A stretch of 64,000 nt of DNA from JBCBTJ01 sp039818665 (GTDB lineage Bacteria; Pseudomonadota; Alphaproteobacteria; Caulobacterales; Hyphomonadaceae): the NCBI GenBank assembly GCA_039818665.1, contig JBCBTJ010000001.1, forward strand, positions 69,566 to 133,565, written 5' to 3'. The position numbers and the translations under genes were made by a program. Positions 1-7,900 of the stretch are shown here, piece after piece. Within the stretch, counting starts at the first letter, position 1. Every line of letters begins with the position of its first letter. The notes beneath the pieces are model-generated. The model did no database searches and was not told the origin of the DNA. It was given only the letters and a program-made list of their open reading frames with translations.

Positions 1-179
1 ATGCGGCCGAACATGTGCACTCAAAGCCCAGTATTCATGGGCGTCCCAAAATGGGATCGATACTGTCGATGTTGCGTCGCTTAGAGTGCAAGTGCGCAAA
101 AATTTTCAAATAAAATCAACGTTCTGAAAGAGTAGGTCGACGAATGAGGCGGTGCAGGTCCGTATTCGGCGATTTCGGC
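1..179. other. Intergenic leader of window, no gene seen
   Basis: No convincing gene lies here. It is the downstream flank of the minus-strand operon that follows. It contains a small inverted repeat at 55-70 (stem ATCGA/TCGAT around five bases) followed by the block GCTTAGAGTGCA at 79-90. A very similar arrangement recurs at 16395-16450, so this may be a dispersed intergenic element. Confidence 0.4.
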
Positions 180-1181
180 CTACGCGGCGGCGGATTTCGC
201 GGTCTCCTCGGCCGCATCCGGCGCGCCCGGCTCGCCCACCACGTCACGATAAATCGCCTTCGCTCTTTCAACCCGCGCCGAGGCGTCGAGACCTTCAATA
301 TCGGCCGCCAATGCGGCGTCCACATGAGGCTTCAGGCCAGCTCGGTTCGCAATTTGGATTGAGATTCCAGGCCGCGCATTCAGCTCCAGCAAGAGCGGCC
401 CTTTCTCGCGGTCCAAAACAATGTCCGCGCCGAGATATCCAAGGCCCGTCACATCATAAGCGCGGGCGGCCATCAGCAACATCTCGTCCCAGTGCGGCAC
501 CTGGATCCCCGACAGCGCATGGGCCGTGTCGGGGTGGCTGTCGATCATCTTTCCGTTCTGCATGCCGAGCTGCGTCAAGCCTGTGGCGAGGTCGAGCCCG
601 ACTCCCACGCCGCCCTTGTGAAGATTGGCTTTTCCGTCGGACGCCGCCGTCGGCAAACGCACCATGGCGACCAGCGGCAACCCCCTCAAAACGATCACGC
701 GAATGTCCGGCACGCCTTGAAACGAGACGTCGCTGAACACGTCGTCGAAGCGCACCCGCGCCTCCACCATGGCCGTGTCCGGCTGGCCGCTGAGACTGTG
801 CATGCCCGATAGGATATTGTTCGTGTGAAACTTGATGTCCTCATAGGTGAGCCGCCGCCCGCTCGCCAGTCGCCAACCGCTCTGCACCTTCTCCGCAATC
901 ACCAAAATGCCGTTGCCCTGCGCGCCATTGGCCGGCTTGATCACGGCCCCGTCCGGCGCAGAAATCAGATCGGTCAGGCGGCGCATGTCGAAGGCGTTGG
1001 AGATGGTGCCGTAGAGTTCCGGCGTTGGAATGCCCGCCTCGGCCGCCAAACGTTTGGTCACGGTCTTATCGTTAACGAGCCGGATCAGTCGACGCGGATT
1101 AAATTCGTTGACTAACAAGACATTACGCTCGTTCAGCCCCATCACGCCCCTGCGGCGGAGGTCGAGGATCGAGCCGATCAT
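180..1181 (-). CDS. RimK-like ATP-grasp ligase (alpha-L-glutamate ligase-like)
   Basis: Predicted cytoplasmic ATP-grasp amide ligase of the alpha-L-glutamate ligase-like family, which is typically found with an inactive transglutaminase membrane protein and a retropepsin, as here. The mature-looking N-terminus (MIGSILDLRRRGVMGLNERN, then NPRRLIRLVNDK and TKRLAAEAGIPTPELYG) matches the family start, so ATG 1181 is preferred over the in-frame ATG at 1259. The ATP-grasp core shows AVIKPANGAQGNGILVI and, near the C-terminus, GADIVLD and LELNARPG, the metal/nucleotide-binding end of the fold. Its start overlaps the upstream membrane-protein stop by four bases (ATGA), indicating translational coupling. 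The substrate is unknown; peptide or glutamate ligation is inferred from the fold only. Confidence 0.8.
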   Translation of the reverse strand: MIGSILDLRRRGVMGLNERNVLLVNEFNPRRLIRLVNDKTVTKRLAAEAGIPTPELYGTISNAFDMRRLTDLISAPDGAVIKPANGAQGNGILVIAEKVQSGWRLASGRRLTYEDIKFHTNNILSGMHSLSGQPDTAMVEARVRFDDVFSDVSFQGVPDIRVIVLRGLPLVAMVRLPTAASDGKANLHKGGVGVGLDLATGLTQLGMQNGKMIDSHPDTAHALSGIQVPHWDEMLLMAARAYDVTGLGYLGADIVLDREKGPLLLELNARPGISIQIANRAGLKPHVDAALAADIEGLDASARVERAKAIYRDVVGEPGAPDAAEETAKSAAA

Positions 1182-2731
1182 TTGGCCTTCCCCGCCAGTT
1201 CGCGGAACCGGATCAGCTCGCTGAGGCGCAGCCCGGTATATTTTCCCATCAACAGGCAAAGCGCCATGATCACGAGCAACAACTCAGGGAAGGTGAACAT
1301 GAGATACTCGACCTGGGGATGGGTCATCGCCAGATAAGAAACCGCCGCGACGGCGAGGCTGCCAAGGCCCTGCTTGATCGCCTCCTCCGCCGAATACTCC
1401 TCCCAAACGATCGACATCCGCTCGATGGTCATCGTCAAAATCACCATTGGAAATAAGGAGATGGACAGACCCAAGCGCTGGCCGCCGCTGGCCATCATGA
1501 TGGTGAAGCCAGCCATGCACATGACAATAAAGACGAGCACCACGGCCAGTCTCGGCACCAGCAGCAATCGCAATCGCTCCAGATAGAACCGCACCGTGAG
1601 GCCAAGGACGACGAGCAGGGTGAACAAGAACACCCCCGTCAGCAAAGCCGTCTCTCGGAAGGCGATCCCGATCAGCACGGGCATGAACGTGCCCAGGGTT
1701 TGAAGGCCGATGAACTGGCGCAGAAAAACGAGCAGCAGGATGCCCACGGGAATGGTGACAAGCACCTTGTAGACAAGCTGAGTCGTGATCGGCAGCTGGT
1801 CGAAACTGAACAACTGAACCGGCCAATCCCCCCGCGCGCCGGCGCTCAGCGCCAAGTCTTGTGCGGCGAACCTCGCCTGCTGCAGGCCGATCTGCACGTC
1901 GAGTTCGCTAACGCCGTCGGCGGCGACGACCTCCTCCACGCCGTACCAGAGCGCGAAGAACCGGGCCGGCTCCCCGTTCGGGAAGAAACGCTTGTCTTCG
2001 CCGGAGACGTGGTACTCCAGCCAATGCTGGATCTCCGCGCGCCGGCGCGCATCATCAAGGTAAACCCCGTTCGCCACCCTGGCCGGAATGCCTTGGCTCA
2101 CGAGAACCGCCCGCGCCAATTCCAGCTGAGCCACTGGCCGCGGCAGCGACGACAACAACGCGTTGACCTCGTCCACATCCCGCGCCTCGAAGATCTGTTG
2201 AAGCGTCAGCTCCGCCAAGGAGTCGTCATCGGCGGAGCGCCGGCGAAGATCGGACGACCAGACGATAAAGGCTTGGCGTTCCAGATCGCTGTCCATTTGC
2301 GGCGTCGATCGGCGGCGCTTCTCGCGCATGGAGTCAGGCAATGGCGTCCGCCCGCTTTCCCCAAGCAATTGGGCCCGATAGCGCAGCACTTTCCGATCCT
2401 GCGGGAAACGATACGTCCAAACAGCTTTCCGGTTCCCGCTGGCCTCCTCTTCGTCCAAGCGCAGGCCGAAAGGGCCATTGTAGAATTGTTCTTCGGACAC
2501 GTCCCGCCCGACGCTGCGCGCGGGGATGAACGTCTCGATGCGTACGGGTCGGTTCGACGCTGAAAACTCCAAATAAATCTCGAAGTCCCAGACGGTTGTC
2601 TCAGTGTCCGGCGTCAGCGGATAGTCGTAGCGGACGACTTTGCTGAAGAAGATCGCAAATCCGATCGCCAGCAATAGGAGCGCCAAAAGGCGGGTATGCG
2701 CCAGACTATTCAACCGCGGCCCGCATCGCAC
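1178..2731 (-). CDS. Inactive transglutaminase fused to C-terminal membrane helices
   Basis: Inner-membrane protein of about 517 residues. An N-terminal signal-anchor helix (about residues 12-32, LLALLLLAIGFAIFFSKVV) is followed by a periplasmic transglutaminase-like region (about 35-300) and then a bundle of hydrophobic helices (about 320-500). This is the architecture of the inactive transglutaminase/7TM family. I see no obvious Cys-His-Asp triad, so it is probably a binding or sensing domain rather than an enzyme. The start is GTG at 2731, inside the last 22 bases of the protease gene upstream. It sits between a retropepsin and an ATP-grasp ligase, a conserved trio. A role in envelope peptide sensing or modification is inference. 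Confidence 0.8.
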   Translation of the reverse strand: MRCGPRLNSLAHTRLLALLLLAIGFAIFFSKVVRYDYPLTPDTETTVWDFEIYLEFSASNRPVRIETFIPARSVGRDVSEEQFYNGPFGLRLDEEEASGNRKAVWTYRFPQDRKVLRYRAQLLGESGRTPLPDSMREKRRRSTPQMDSDLERQAFIVWSSDLRRRSADDDSLAELTLQQIFEARDVDEVNALLSSLPRPVAQLELARAVLVSQGIPARVANGVYLDDARRRAEIQHWLEYHVSGEDKRFFPNGEPARFFALWYGVEEVVAADGVSELDVQIGLQQARFAAQDLALSAGARGDWPVQLFSFDQLPITTQLVYKVLVTIPVGILLLVFLRQFIGLQTLGTFMPVLIGIAFRETALLTGVFLFTLLVVLGLTVRFYLERLRLLLVPRLAVVLVFIVMCMAGFTIMMASGGQRLGLSISLFPMVILTMTIERMSIVWEEYSAEEAIKQGLGSLAVAAVSYLAMTHPQVEYLMFTFPELLLVIMALCLLMGKYTGLRLSELIRFRELAGKAK

Positions 2732-3231
2732 TCGTCTTCGGCGGCGAACGTGCTTGCAGAATCGACCACGATCCGCGCCGCCAAAAACTCGCGTCCGATC
2801 AGCACATCGTACTCAAAGTCCTCTCGATCCGCCAAATTGACCTCCGCAAGGCCGGCGACGCCGCCGACGCATATCGGCAGATGAATCACCGGACGCCGGA
2901 TCGTACCGCCGGTTTTGAGCTTAATCGCGGCGAACCGGATGACATTTTGATCATACCGCACCGATCGGCCGTTCTTGCCGATAAGGCGAAAGCGCACCCA
3001 ATTGTCGCGCTGCGATTTCTTATAGATCTCCACGTCGCGCGCGAAGATGGAACTGGTGTCGGCGCCGGTATCGAGCTTCGCCTTCATTTCGAGCCCGAGC
3101 CGGCCGATAAAGGCGTCTTCCACATATCCGAGGACGGTCCGGTCGCCGCGCACGGCGGCGTCCGCGCCGCACGATCCGGAGACGCCGAGAGCGGCGCTCA
3201 AGAGCGCCACGACAAGTATTCGAAGAAACAT
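2710..3231 (-). CDS. Retropepsin-like aspartic protease, RimK-associated
   Basis: Small secreted single-lobe aspartic protease of the family often annotated ATP-dependent zinc protease. The start at ATG 3231 gives a clean signal peptide (MFLRILVVALLSAALGVSGS); an upstream in-frame ATG at 3294 would add 21 unlikely residues. The catalytic motif DTGADTSSI lies near residue 60 of the chosen protein, and a second hydrophobic strand (YDVLIGREFL) near the C-terminus matches the flap/ILG region. Retropepsins act as dimers, each supplying one Asp. It heads the three-gene operon with the transglutaminase-like membrane protein and the ATP-grasp ligase, so a periplasmic target within that system is likely but unproven. 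Confidence 0.8.
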   Translation of the reverse strand: MFLRILVVALLSAALGVSGSCGADAAVRGDRTVLGYVEDAFIGRLGLEMKAKLDTGADTSSIFARDVEIYKKSQRDNWVRFRLIGKNGRSVRYDQNVIRFAAIKLKTGGTIRRPVIHLPICVGGVAGLAEVNLADREDFEYDVLIGREFLAARIVVDSASTFAAEDECDAGRG

Positions 3232-3469
3232 CTGATGTCCCTGGTGACCGCTTAACCTGGCTGCCTTGCTGCAATCGGCGTGTCGCTCATTCAAACCACC
3301 GCCTTCGGCGCAACAGGGCAGCCCCGCAGCATGGTTCGACTCGTCGTCAATAGAACGTCGCGCAGCGCCTCACAAGCGTGGGTATGAACCACTTGCTTAC
3401 AACCGTACGCTATAAGACAGCCCTCAAACCTGAGCGAGTCGCTTGGCTACGGCTTGGGAGGACATGGTC

Positions 3470-4525
3470 ATGCAGAACAAGCCTGTCGACTGGGCGGCGT
3501 TGGAAAGCGAACGTGAGGAGTTTCGCGACGCCGAACGCCTTTGGCGGAATGAGATCGCGCCGGCCCTCGCCCGTCGCGAGACGCGGCGGGCCCAGGTGGT
3601 GCGACGCGCGATCTGGCGCACTGTCGCCATCGGCGCCGTGATTTGGGTGCTGATTCAGATCGTCGCTGCGACGCGTTTTGGGGGCGTCTCTGCAGATCCC
3701 GTGTTTCTCGGCGTCATAGTCGGCGCTTTGTTGGCGGGTCTCGCGACAGCGGGCGACTGGATCAGGGTCGCTACGATGAAGGCGGAGACGAAATCGCTCA
3801 TCGTCGGAACCGCGGCCGGCGCCTTTGGGTTCACTTATGATACTCTGCATCCCGATTTCGCCAAGCTGAGCGTCTGGCAAGCGCTCCAACACTACGGCAA
3901 GAGCCGCCGGAAAGGCGACGCGCCGTCGCCGACGCCGGCCTATCGACGCCTCAAGGAGGCGAAGCTTCTGTCTTCGCACGACACACGCTCCTTTGAAGAC
4001 CTCATCCATGGCGAACGCGCCGGCGCCAAATTCGAGCTGGTCGAAGCGAAACTGGTCGACAGCAGCGGCGACAGCTCCACGACCGTCTTTCAAGGCGTGC
4101 TTTTGCATGTGGCGTTTCCTCAGCGCTTCCTGGGGCGCACGATTCTGTCGCGCTCAAGCTGGTGGCGGTTCGGCCGCGGCCCTGGAGGCCTCGAGGAGGT
4201 CAAACTCGTCTCCAAGGAGCTTGAGGAGGCCTTCACCGTGTATTCCAGCGACCAGGTCGAAGCTCGGGCCATTCTCACGCCAGACCGCATCGAACGCATG
4301 ATTGCCCTCGAACGCTCCTTCTCCGGCGGCAAACTGCGAGGCGTTTTCGAGGATGGACATATGTCGCTCGCGCTCGAAGCCGACGATCAATTCGAAGCTG
4401 GCTCGATCTTCAATCAACTGGTCGAACCGGAACGATTTCAAACCTCTCTCCGAGAAATCGGCAAGGTGTGCGATTTGATCGACGCGTTCCTGGATCGCGA
4501 TTGGGGTCGCGAGAATGCTGGTTAA
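3470..4525 (+). CDS. DUF3137 domain membrane protein
   Basis: Recognisable as a DUF3137 protein: an N-terminal acidic/arginine-rich segment, two close membrane helices (about residues 48-67 and 76-95), and a C-terminal soluble region with the family segments ending in the EAGSIFNQLVEPERF stretch. ATG 3470 is chosen because GGGAGGAC lies about eight bases upstream; a TTG at 3443 opens the same frame. Function is unknown; relatives are often annotated galanin-like or as hypothetical proteins. The gene is transcribed divergently from the retropepsin operon. Its stop shares the four bases TTAA with the stop of the convergent polysaccharide kinase-like gene. Confidence 0.7.
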   Translation: MQNKPVDWAALESEREEFRDAERLWRNEIAPALARRETRRAQVVRRAIWRTVAIGAVIWVLIQIVAATRFGGVSADPVFLGVIVGALLAGLATAGDWIRVATMKAETKSLIVGTAAGAFGFTYDTLHPDFAKLSVWQALQHYGKSRRKGDAPSPTPAYRRLKEAKLLSSHDTRSFEDLIHGERAGAKFELVEAKLVDSSGDSSTTVFQGVLLHVAFPQRFLGRTILSRSSWWRFGRGPGGLEEVKLVSKELEEAFTVYSSDQVEARAILTPDRIERMIALERSFSGGKLRGVFEDGHMSLALEADDQFEAGSIFNQLVEPERFQTSLREIGKVCDLIDAFLDRDWGRENAG

Positions 4526-5199
4526 GCGCTGATCCGGTCGACGAAACGCGCATCAGACCGACGCCGATTGAGCACCACCCCGGCCACCGCCCCTCCATGG
4601 GCCGCGATCTCTGCAGCGAGCGCTTCAACAGTTCGCGGCTCCGTTCGATCGGCCGACACGACCAAGAACACTGCATCCATTGTCCCCGCCGCGACGAGCG
4701 CGGCTGTAGACCGGTCGAGGGCCGGCGCATCGACAATGATCCAATCGGCGGACCGCTTCAGCGCCCGCCACCAGGCCGGCCGCGCCTGGAAGGCGGCACG
4801 TTCGCCTTCGAACAAGCGTTCATTCCGGAACCGCGTGACGAGCAAGCGCGTGCGCAGGATCGGGTGCGCCGTCAGCAATTTGCCCGCGCTTCTGTGTTCC
4901 GCCGATCCGCCGCCGATCACGACGCATGGCGGCGTGTCGCCGAGATTCGCGTTATAGGCTTCTCCCGGCGGTCCGGCGGCTTCCGCAAACCCTGCTTCAA
5001 AGCCCCTGAATGCGCTGTTGCGCTGAAAATCGAGATCAACAAGCCATGCGACGCGCCTTGCATGCTCGGCTGCGATCAACGCGGAGGAAGCTGCGATGCT
5101 GGTCGTTCCTTCTCCGCTGCGAGCGGCGACGAACATGACGGCCGGCCCCACCGGCGGAGCGCGCCATAAATCGACGAGATCGGGGCGCAGATCGCGCAT
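4522..5199 (-). CDS. CpsD/HfsB-like P-loop protein lacking the Walker A lysine
   Basis: Cytoplasmic partner of a Wzz-like chain-length protein, related to bacterial tyrosine kinases and ParA-like ATPases. Walker A reads ARSGEGTTSIA (about residues 26-36): the invariant Lys after GEG is Thr32. Walker A' is kept (VDLDFQRN, D55 and D57) and Walker B is present (WIIVDAPALDRS, D157). There is no C-terminal tyrosine cluster. Length (225 residues) and order after a Wzz-like gene match HfsB of the Caulobacter holdfast cluster. It follows the Wzz gene by 56 bases on the same strand. Loss of the lysine suggests a structural rather than kinase role, an inference. Confidence 0.7.
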   Translation of the reverse strand: MRDLRPDLVDLWRAPPVGPAVMFVAARSGEGTTSIAASSALIAAEHARRVAWLVDLDFQRNSAFRGFEAGFAEAAGPPGEAYNANLGDTPPCVVIGGGSAEHRSAGKLLTAHPILRTRLLVTRFRNERLFEGERAAFQARPAWWRALKRSADWIIVDAPALDRSTAALVAAGTMDAVFLVVSADRTEPRTVEALAAEIAAHGGAVAGVVLNRRRSDARFVDRISA

Positions 5200-5255
5200 G
5201 CAAGGACCCTTTCAGCCTGGCAGCTAGCAAAGCGCAGTTAATTCATGCTTGCCAA

Positions 5256-6644
5256 TCAGGTGGCTCGCGCAGACGCCACCACAGGCAAACCGGTCGCCCG
5301 CTCCAGCCCTCTGGCGGTTGCAACGCCCCGAGCGCTCCCGGCTCGCGCGACGCCTGCGCCGAACGCGGCGAAAGCTCCGAGCCCGACGCCGAGCCAAACA
5401 ATGAGCCAAGCTCTCCGCCGGGGCGGGCCCTTGACCACGACCGGGTCCAAGACCCGCACCGCATCGAGATCGGCGCGGTCAGCCCCCGCGCTGGATTGGC
5501 CCACGCCCGTCAGGGCGAGCTGCCCCTCCAATGCGTCGCGCCGTCGGGTCAGCGCGCGCCACTCCGCCTCCAACGAAGCGAATTTGGCGAGACGCGCCTG
5601 CAGGACTTGGTGTTGCCGCTGCAATTCAAACATTTCGGCCGCTTGCACGTCGGCACGCAGGTCAAGCTCGGCCAGCGCGCCCTCAAGCGCGGCATAAGCT
5701 GGGTTGGGCGCAGCGGTCTCAGTCGACACGGCGGCGCGCGCCCGCTCGATCCTTTGCTCGATGGCAACCACCGGGCGGGCGTCCGGCTTATACCGCGTCA
5801 GCAGATCATCCCGCTCCGCTTCGAGGCGTCCAATCGGGCCGCTCAACGCCTCGTCGGCGCCTACGACTGTTCGCGGCGTTTCGGTCAATCGCGCCGACAC
5901 CGCCGCGCGTTCGGCCGAGATCGAGGCTTCCTCGCCAGCGGCGCGCACGAGCTCATCATTGATGAGCGCGCTGAGCGCCCGCGCCGACGCGCGCTCGGCG
6001 ACAAAATCGTCGACGCCCTTGTCATCAAGGAATTGGCGAAGCGCGCCTTCGGCGGCGAGTAGCTCGGCCTCAAGCGCGCGGCGCTGGTCCGTCGGGGCGG
6101 CCTTTGCCAGCACCTCCGAGCGATGTGCGATATAGCCGCCGATCAAAGCGTTCAGCACATCGGCGGCGAGCGCCGCATCCCGATTGCGATACGCCACGCG
6201 CACGACCCGGCTATCGCCCGCGGGATGGGCGGAAAAGTCGGCCCTGACGCGTTCCGCACCTAAGGCCAACAGCGACTGCGGACTAAGCCCGGCGGCCATG
6301 GCCTGGCGGGGATAGAGACGCGCTAGCCCGAAACGCATGACGACCTCTTTCGAAACCGCCAAGCTCTTCATCAGCTCGATCTCTGATCGTACGACGCTTG
6401 CGACCGCCTCCGTCTCCGACACGCCGGCGATGTAGAGCCGTGTTTCGGCCCGATAAGTCGAGGGCATTCTCGTCGCGATCAGAACGCCGATCAGCGCGAT
6501 CAATGCAAAAACCAACACCATCAGGAGCTTCGCCCGCCAGAGCTGAACCAGGAACTCCGCCAGCGTCGCGCGTCCCGGCGGCGGGCGCGCGGTGCGGCTT
6601 TGATTGGTCCGGTTGGGCATCCCGTCGCGCGGCCTTCCATGCAT
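5256..6644 (-). CDS. Wzz/GumC-family polysaccharide chain-length protein (HfsA-like)
   Basis: Inner-membrane polysaccharide co-polymerase. It has a short basic, proline-rich N-terminus, a first membrane helix at about residues 40-60 (LLMVLVFALIALIGVLIATR), the Wzz-type segment MPSTYRAETRLYI, a long periplasmic coiled-coil region (about 170-380), and a second helix near the C-terminus (WLIVWLGVGLGAFAAFGAG). There is no kinase domain; that function is split onto the next gene. ATG 6644 is taken; ATG 6620 (residue 9) is an alternative. The divergent neighbour is an outer-membrane exporter of the Wza type. The three together resemble the holdfast export module HfsD-HfsA-HfsB. Confidence 0.75.
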   Translation of the reverse strand: MHGRPRDGMPNRTNQSRTARPPPGRATLAEFLVQLWRAKLLMVLVFALIALIGVLIATRMPSTYRAETRLYIAGVSETEAVASVVRSEIELMKSLAVSKEVVMRFGLARLYPRQAMAAGLSPQSLLALGAERVRADFSAHPAGDSRVVRVAYRNRDAALAADVLNALIGGYIAHRSEVLAKAAPTDQRRALEAELLAAEGALRQFLDDKGVDDFVAERASARALSALINDELVRAAGEEASISAERAAVSARLTETPRTVVGADEALSGPIGRLEAERDDLLTRYKPDARPVVAIEQRIERARAAVSTETAAPNPAYAALEGALAELDLRADVQAAEMFELQRQHQVLQARLAKFASLEAEWRALTRRRDALEGQLALTGVGQSSAGADRADLDAVRVLDPVVVKGPPRRRAWLIVWLGVGLGAFAAFGAGVARAGSARGVATARGLERATGLPVVASARAT

Positions 6645-6728
6645 CGAAGCGCCATCTCACCCGGATGCGCTTGATGCTTTCTTAATGATTAACAGAGACC
6701 TTTCGCTCGGATCCACAATGGCAAGCCC

Positions 6729-7421
6729 ATGAAACCCACGCTTGCGATCGCAGTTCTAGCGACGGCTGCATGCGCGTCGCCTCAGTCATCGCCAGATTTC
6801 GACACCGTCGCCTGGACGCAGGCCGGCGCGCCGCCCGCGCCTTACCTGTTCGGCCCCGGCGACGTGGTCGAGGTCACAGTGCCGTCGGCTCCAGAGCTCT
6901 CCCGCACGGTCGAGATCGCGCCCAACGGCCAGCTTAGTCTGCCTCTGGCGGGATCTGTGCTAGCGGCTGGCCGTTCGTCGGAAGAGCTCCGCCGCGCATT
7001 GTCAGACGCCCTGTCGTACGATCTAATCGATCCGGACGTGACGCTGACGCCGATTTCGTTCGGGTCGCAGCAGGTGTTCGTGGGAGGAGAAGTGGCCTCG
7101 CCCGGCGTGTACGCCCTGCCCGGCCGCATCGACGCGCTACAAGCGATTATTCTCGCCGGCGGCCTCACAGACCGGGCGCGAGCTCGGCAAGTGGTCCTGA
7201 TGCGCCGGTCCGCCGATGGTGAACTCCAGGCGGCCGTGTTCGACGTGATCGGCGGCGTCTACAATTCAGCGCTCGCCAAATGGGGACCGCTCAAACGCTT
7301 CGACGTCGTCTATGTGCCCCAGACCCCGATCGCAAAACAAAATCGGATCGTGCGACAATACATCCGCGACGCCTTGCCGCTCGACTTCTCGATCTTCCTC
7401 GGCGTCGCCGACTTGGACTAA
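6729..7421 (+). CDS. Wza/HfsD-like polysaccharide export lipoprotein
   Basis: Outer-membrane polysaccharide exporter. It begins with a lipoprotein signal (lipobox TAAC, Cys15), then the poly-export domain (YLFGPGDVVEVTV, residues about 39-115) and one SLBB-like domain (QVFVGGEVASPGVYALPGR, about 115-195). The C-terminus is short and amphipathic, with no long helix bundle. The 230-residue length is near that of Caulobacter HfsD, shorter than Wza. It is divergent from the Wzz-like gene with an 84-base shared promoter region. The stop overlaps the convergent SEL1 gene by four bases. The assignment to holdfast rather than capsule is inference from gene set and lineage. Confidence 0.75.
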   Translation: MKPTLAIAVLATAACASPQSSPDFDTVAWTQAGAPPAPYLFGPGDVVEVTVPSAPELSRTVEIAPNGQLSLPLAGSVLAAGRSSEELRRALSDALSYDLIDPDVTLTPISFGSQQVFVGGEVASPGVYALPGRIDALQAIILAGGLTDRARARQVVLMRRSADGELQAAVFDVIGGVYNSALAKWGPLKRFDVVYVPQTPIAKQNRIVRQYIRDALPLDFSIFLGVADLD

Positions 7422-7690
7422 TTGATCGTCCGCAGCCATTCGCGCGCGGCCTTTTGGGCCTCGCGGATTTCGTCGCTGCTCATCATGTCAGCGATCTCTT
7501 TGCGGTAGATCTTTGCGTCTTCAGACCCGCGCAGCGCCGCCAGATTGAACCATTTGTGGGCGGCCACGCGATCCTCTTCGACACCGAGCCCTGCAGAGTA
7601 AGCAAGGCCGGCACGATAAAGCTCTTCGCAAGGCGAGTCCGCTTTCAAGCTCGCGCAGGGAGTCTCCGCCGGCGCATCAGAATAAGGCAT
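7418..7690 (-). CDS. Small SEL1-like repeat protein
   Basis: A 90-residue protein built around one to two Sel1-type helical repeats: LYRAGLAYSAGLGVEEDRVAAHKWF is the diagnostic A-helix/G-V/A-K-W-F pattern, followed by ALRGSEDAKIYRKEIADMM. There is no signal peptide or membrane segment. Sel1 repeats mediate protein-protein contact. It converges on the polysaccharide exporter with a four-base overlap (CTAA). Partner unknown. Confidence 0.7.
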   Translation of the reverse strand: MPYSDAPAETPCASLKADSPCEELYRAGLAYSAGLGVEEDRVAAHKWFNLAALRGSEDAKIYRKEIADMMSSDEIREAQKAAREWLRTIN

Positions 7691-7811
7691 TGTCTTCGTT
7701 CCTGTTCACCCGCCCCGCGCTCCGGACGTTTTCGCCTCGGAGCCCTGGAGCACCCATCACCACCGCCGTCCTCGGCGATGACGCAAGGATCGCGGGAAAA
7801 GTTGGGAACAT

Positions 7812-7857
7812 GGTTAATTTGACGCGTCCGCAAGCGTGGCTTGGTTAACCGGACGCG
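7812..7857. promoter_or_regulatory. Direct repeats upstream of the 2OG oxygenase
   Basis: Two related 15-base blocks, GGTTAATTTGACGCG (7812-7826) and GGTTAACCGGACGCG (7843-7857), lie 31 bases apart on the same strand in the gap between the SEL1 gene and the oxygenase gene. Helical-phase spacing fits a two-site operator, but no regulator is identified. Confidence 0.3.
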
Positions 7858-7900
7858 CTCAGCTGTTAACGCTGGAGGCCAGGCGGGCTATGCAGACCGC

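Noticed and set aside
6682..6693. TTAATGATTAAC as a CtrA site between the polysaccharide genes
   Set aside because: The half-sites are three, not seven, bases apart, so it does not fit TTAA-N7-TTAA.
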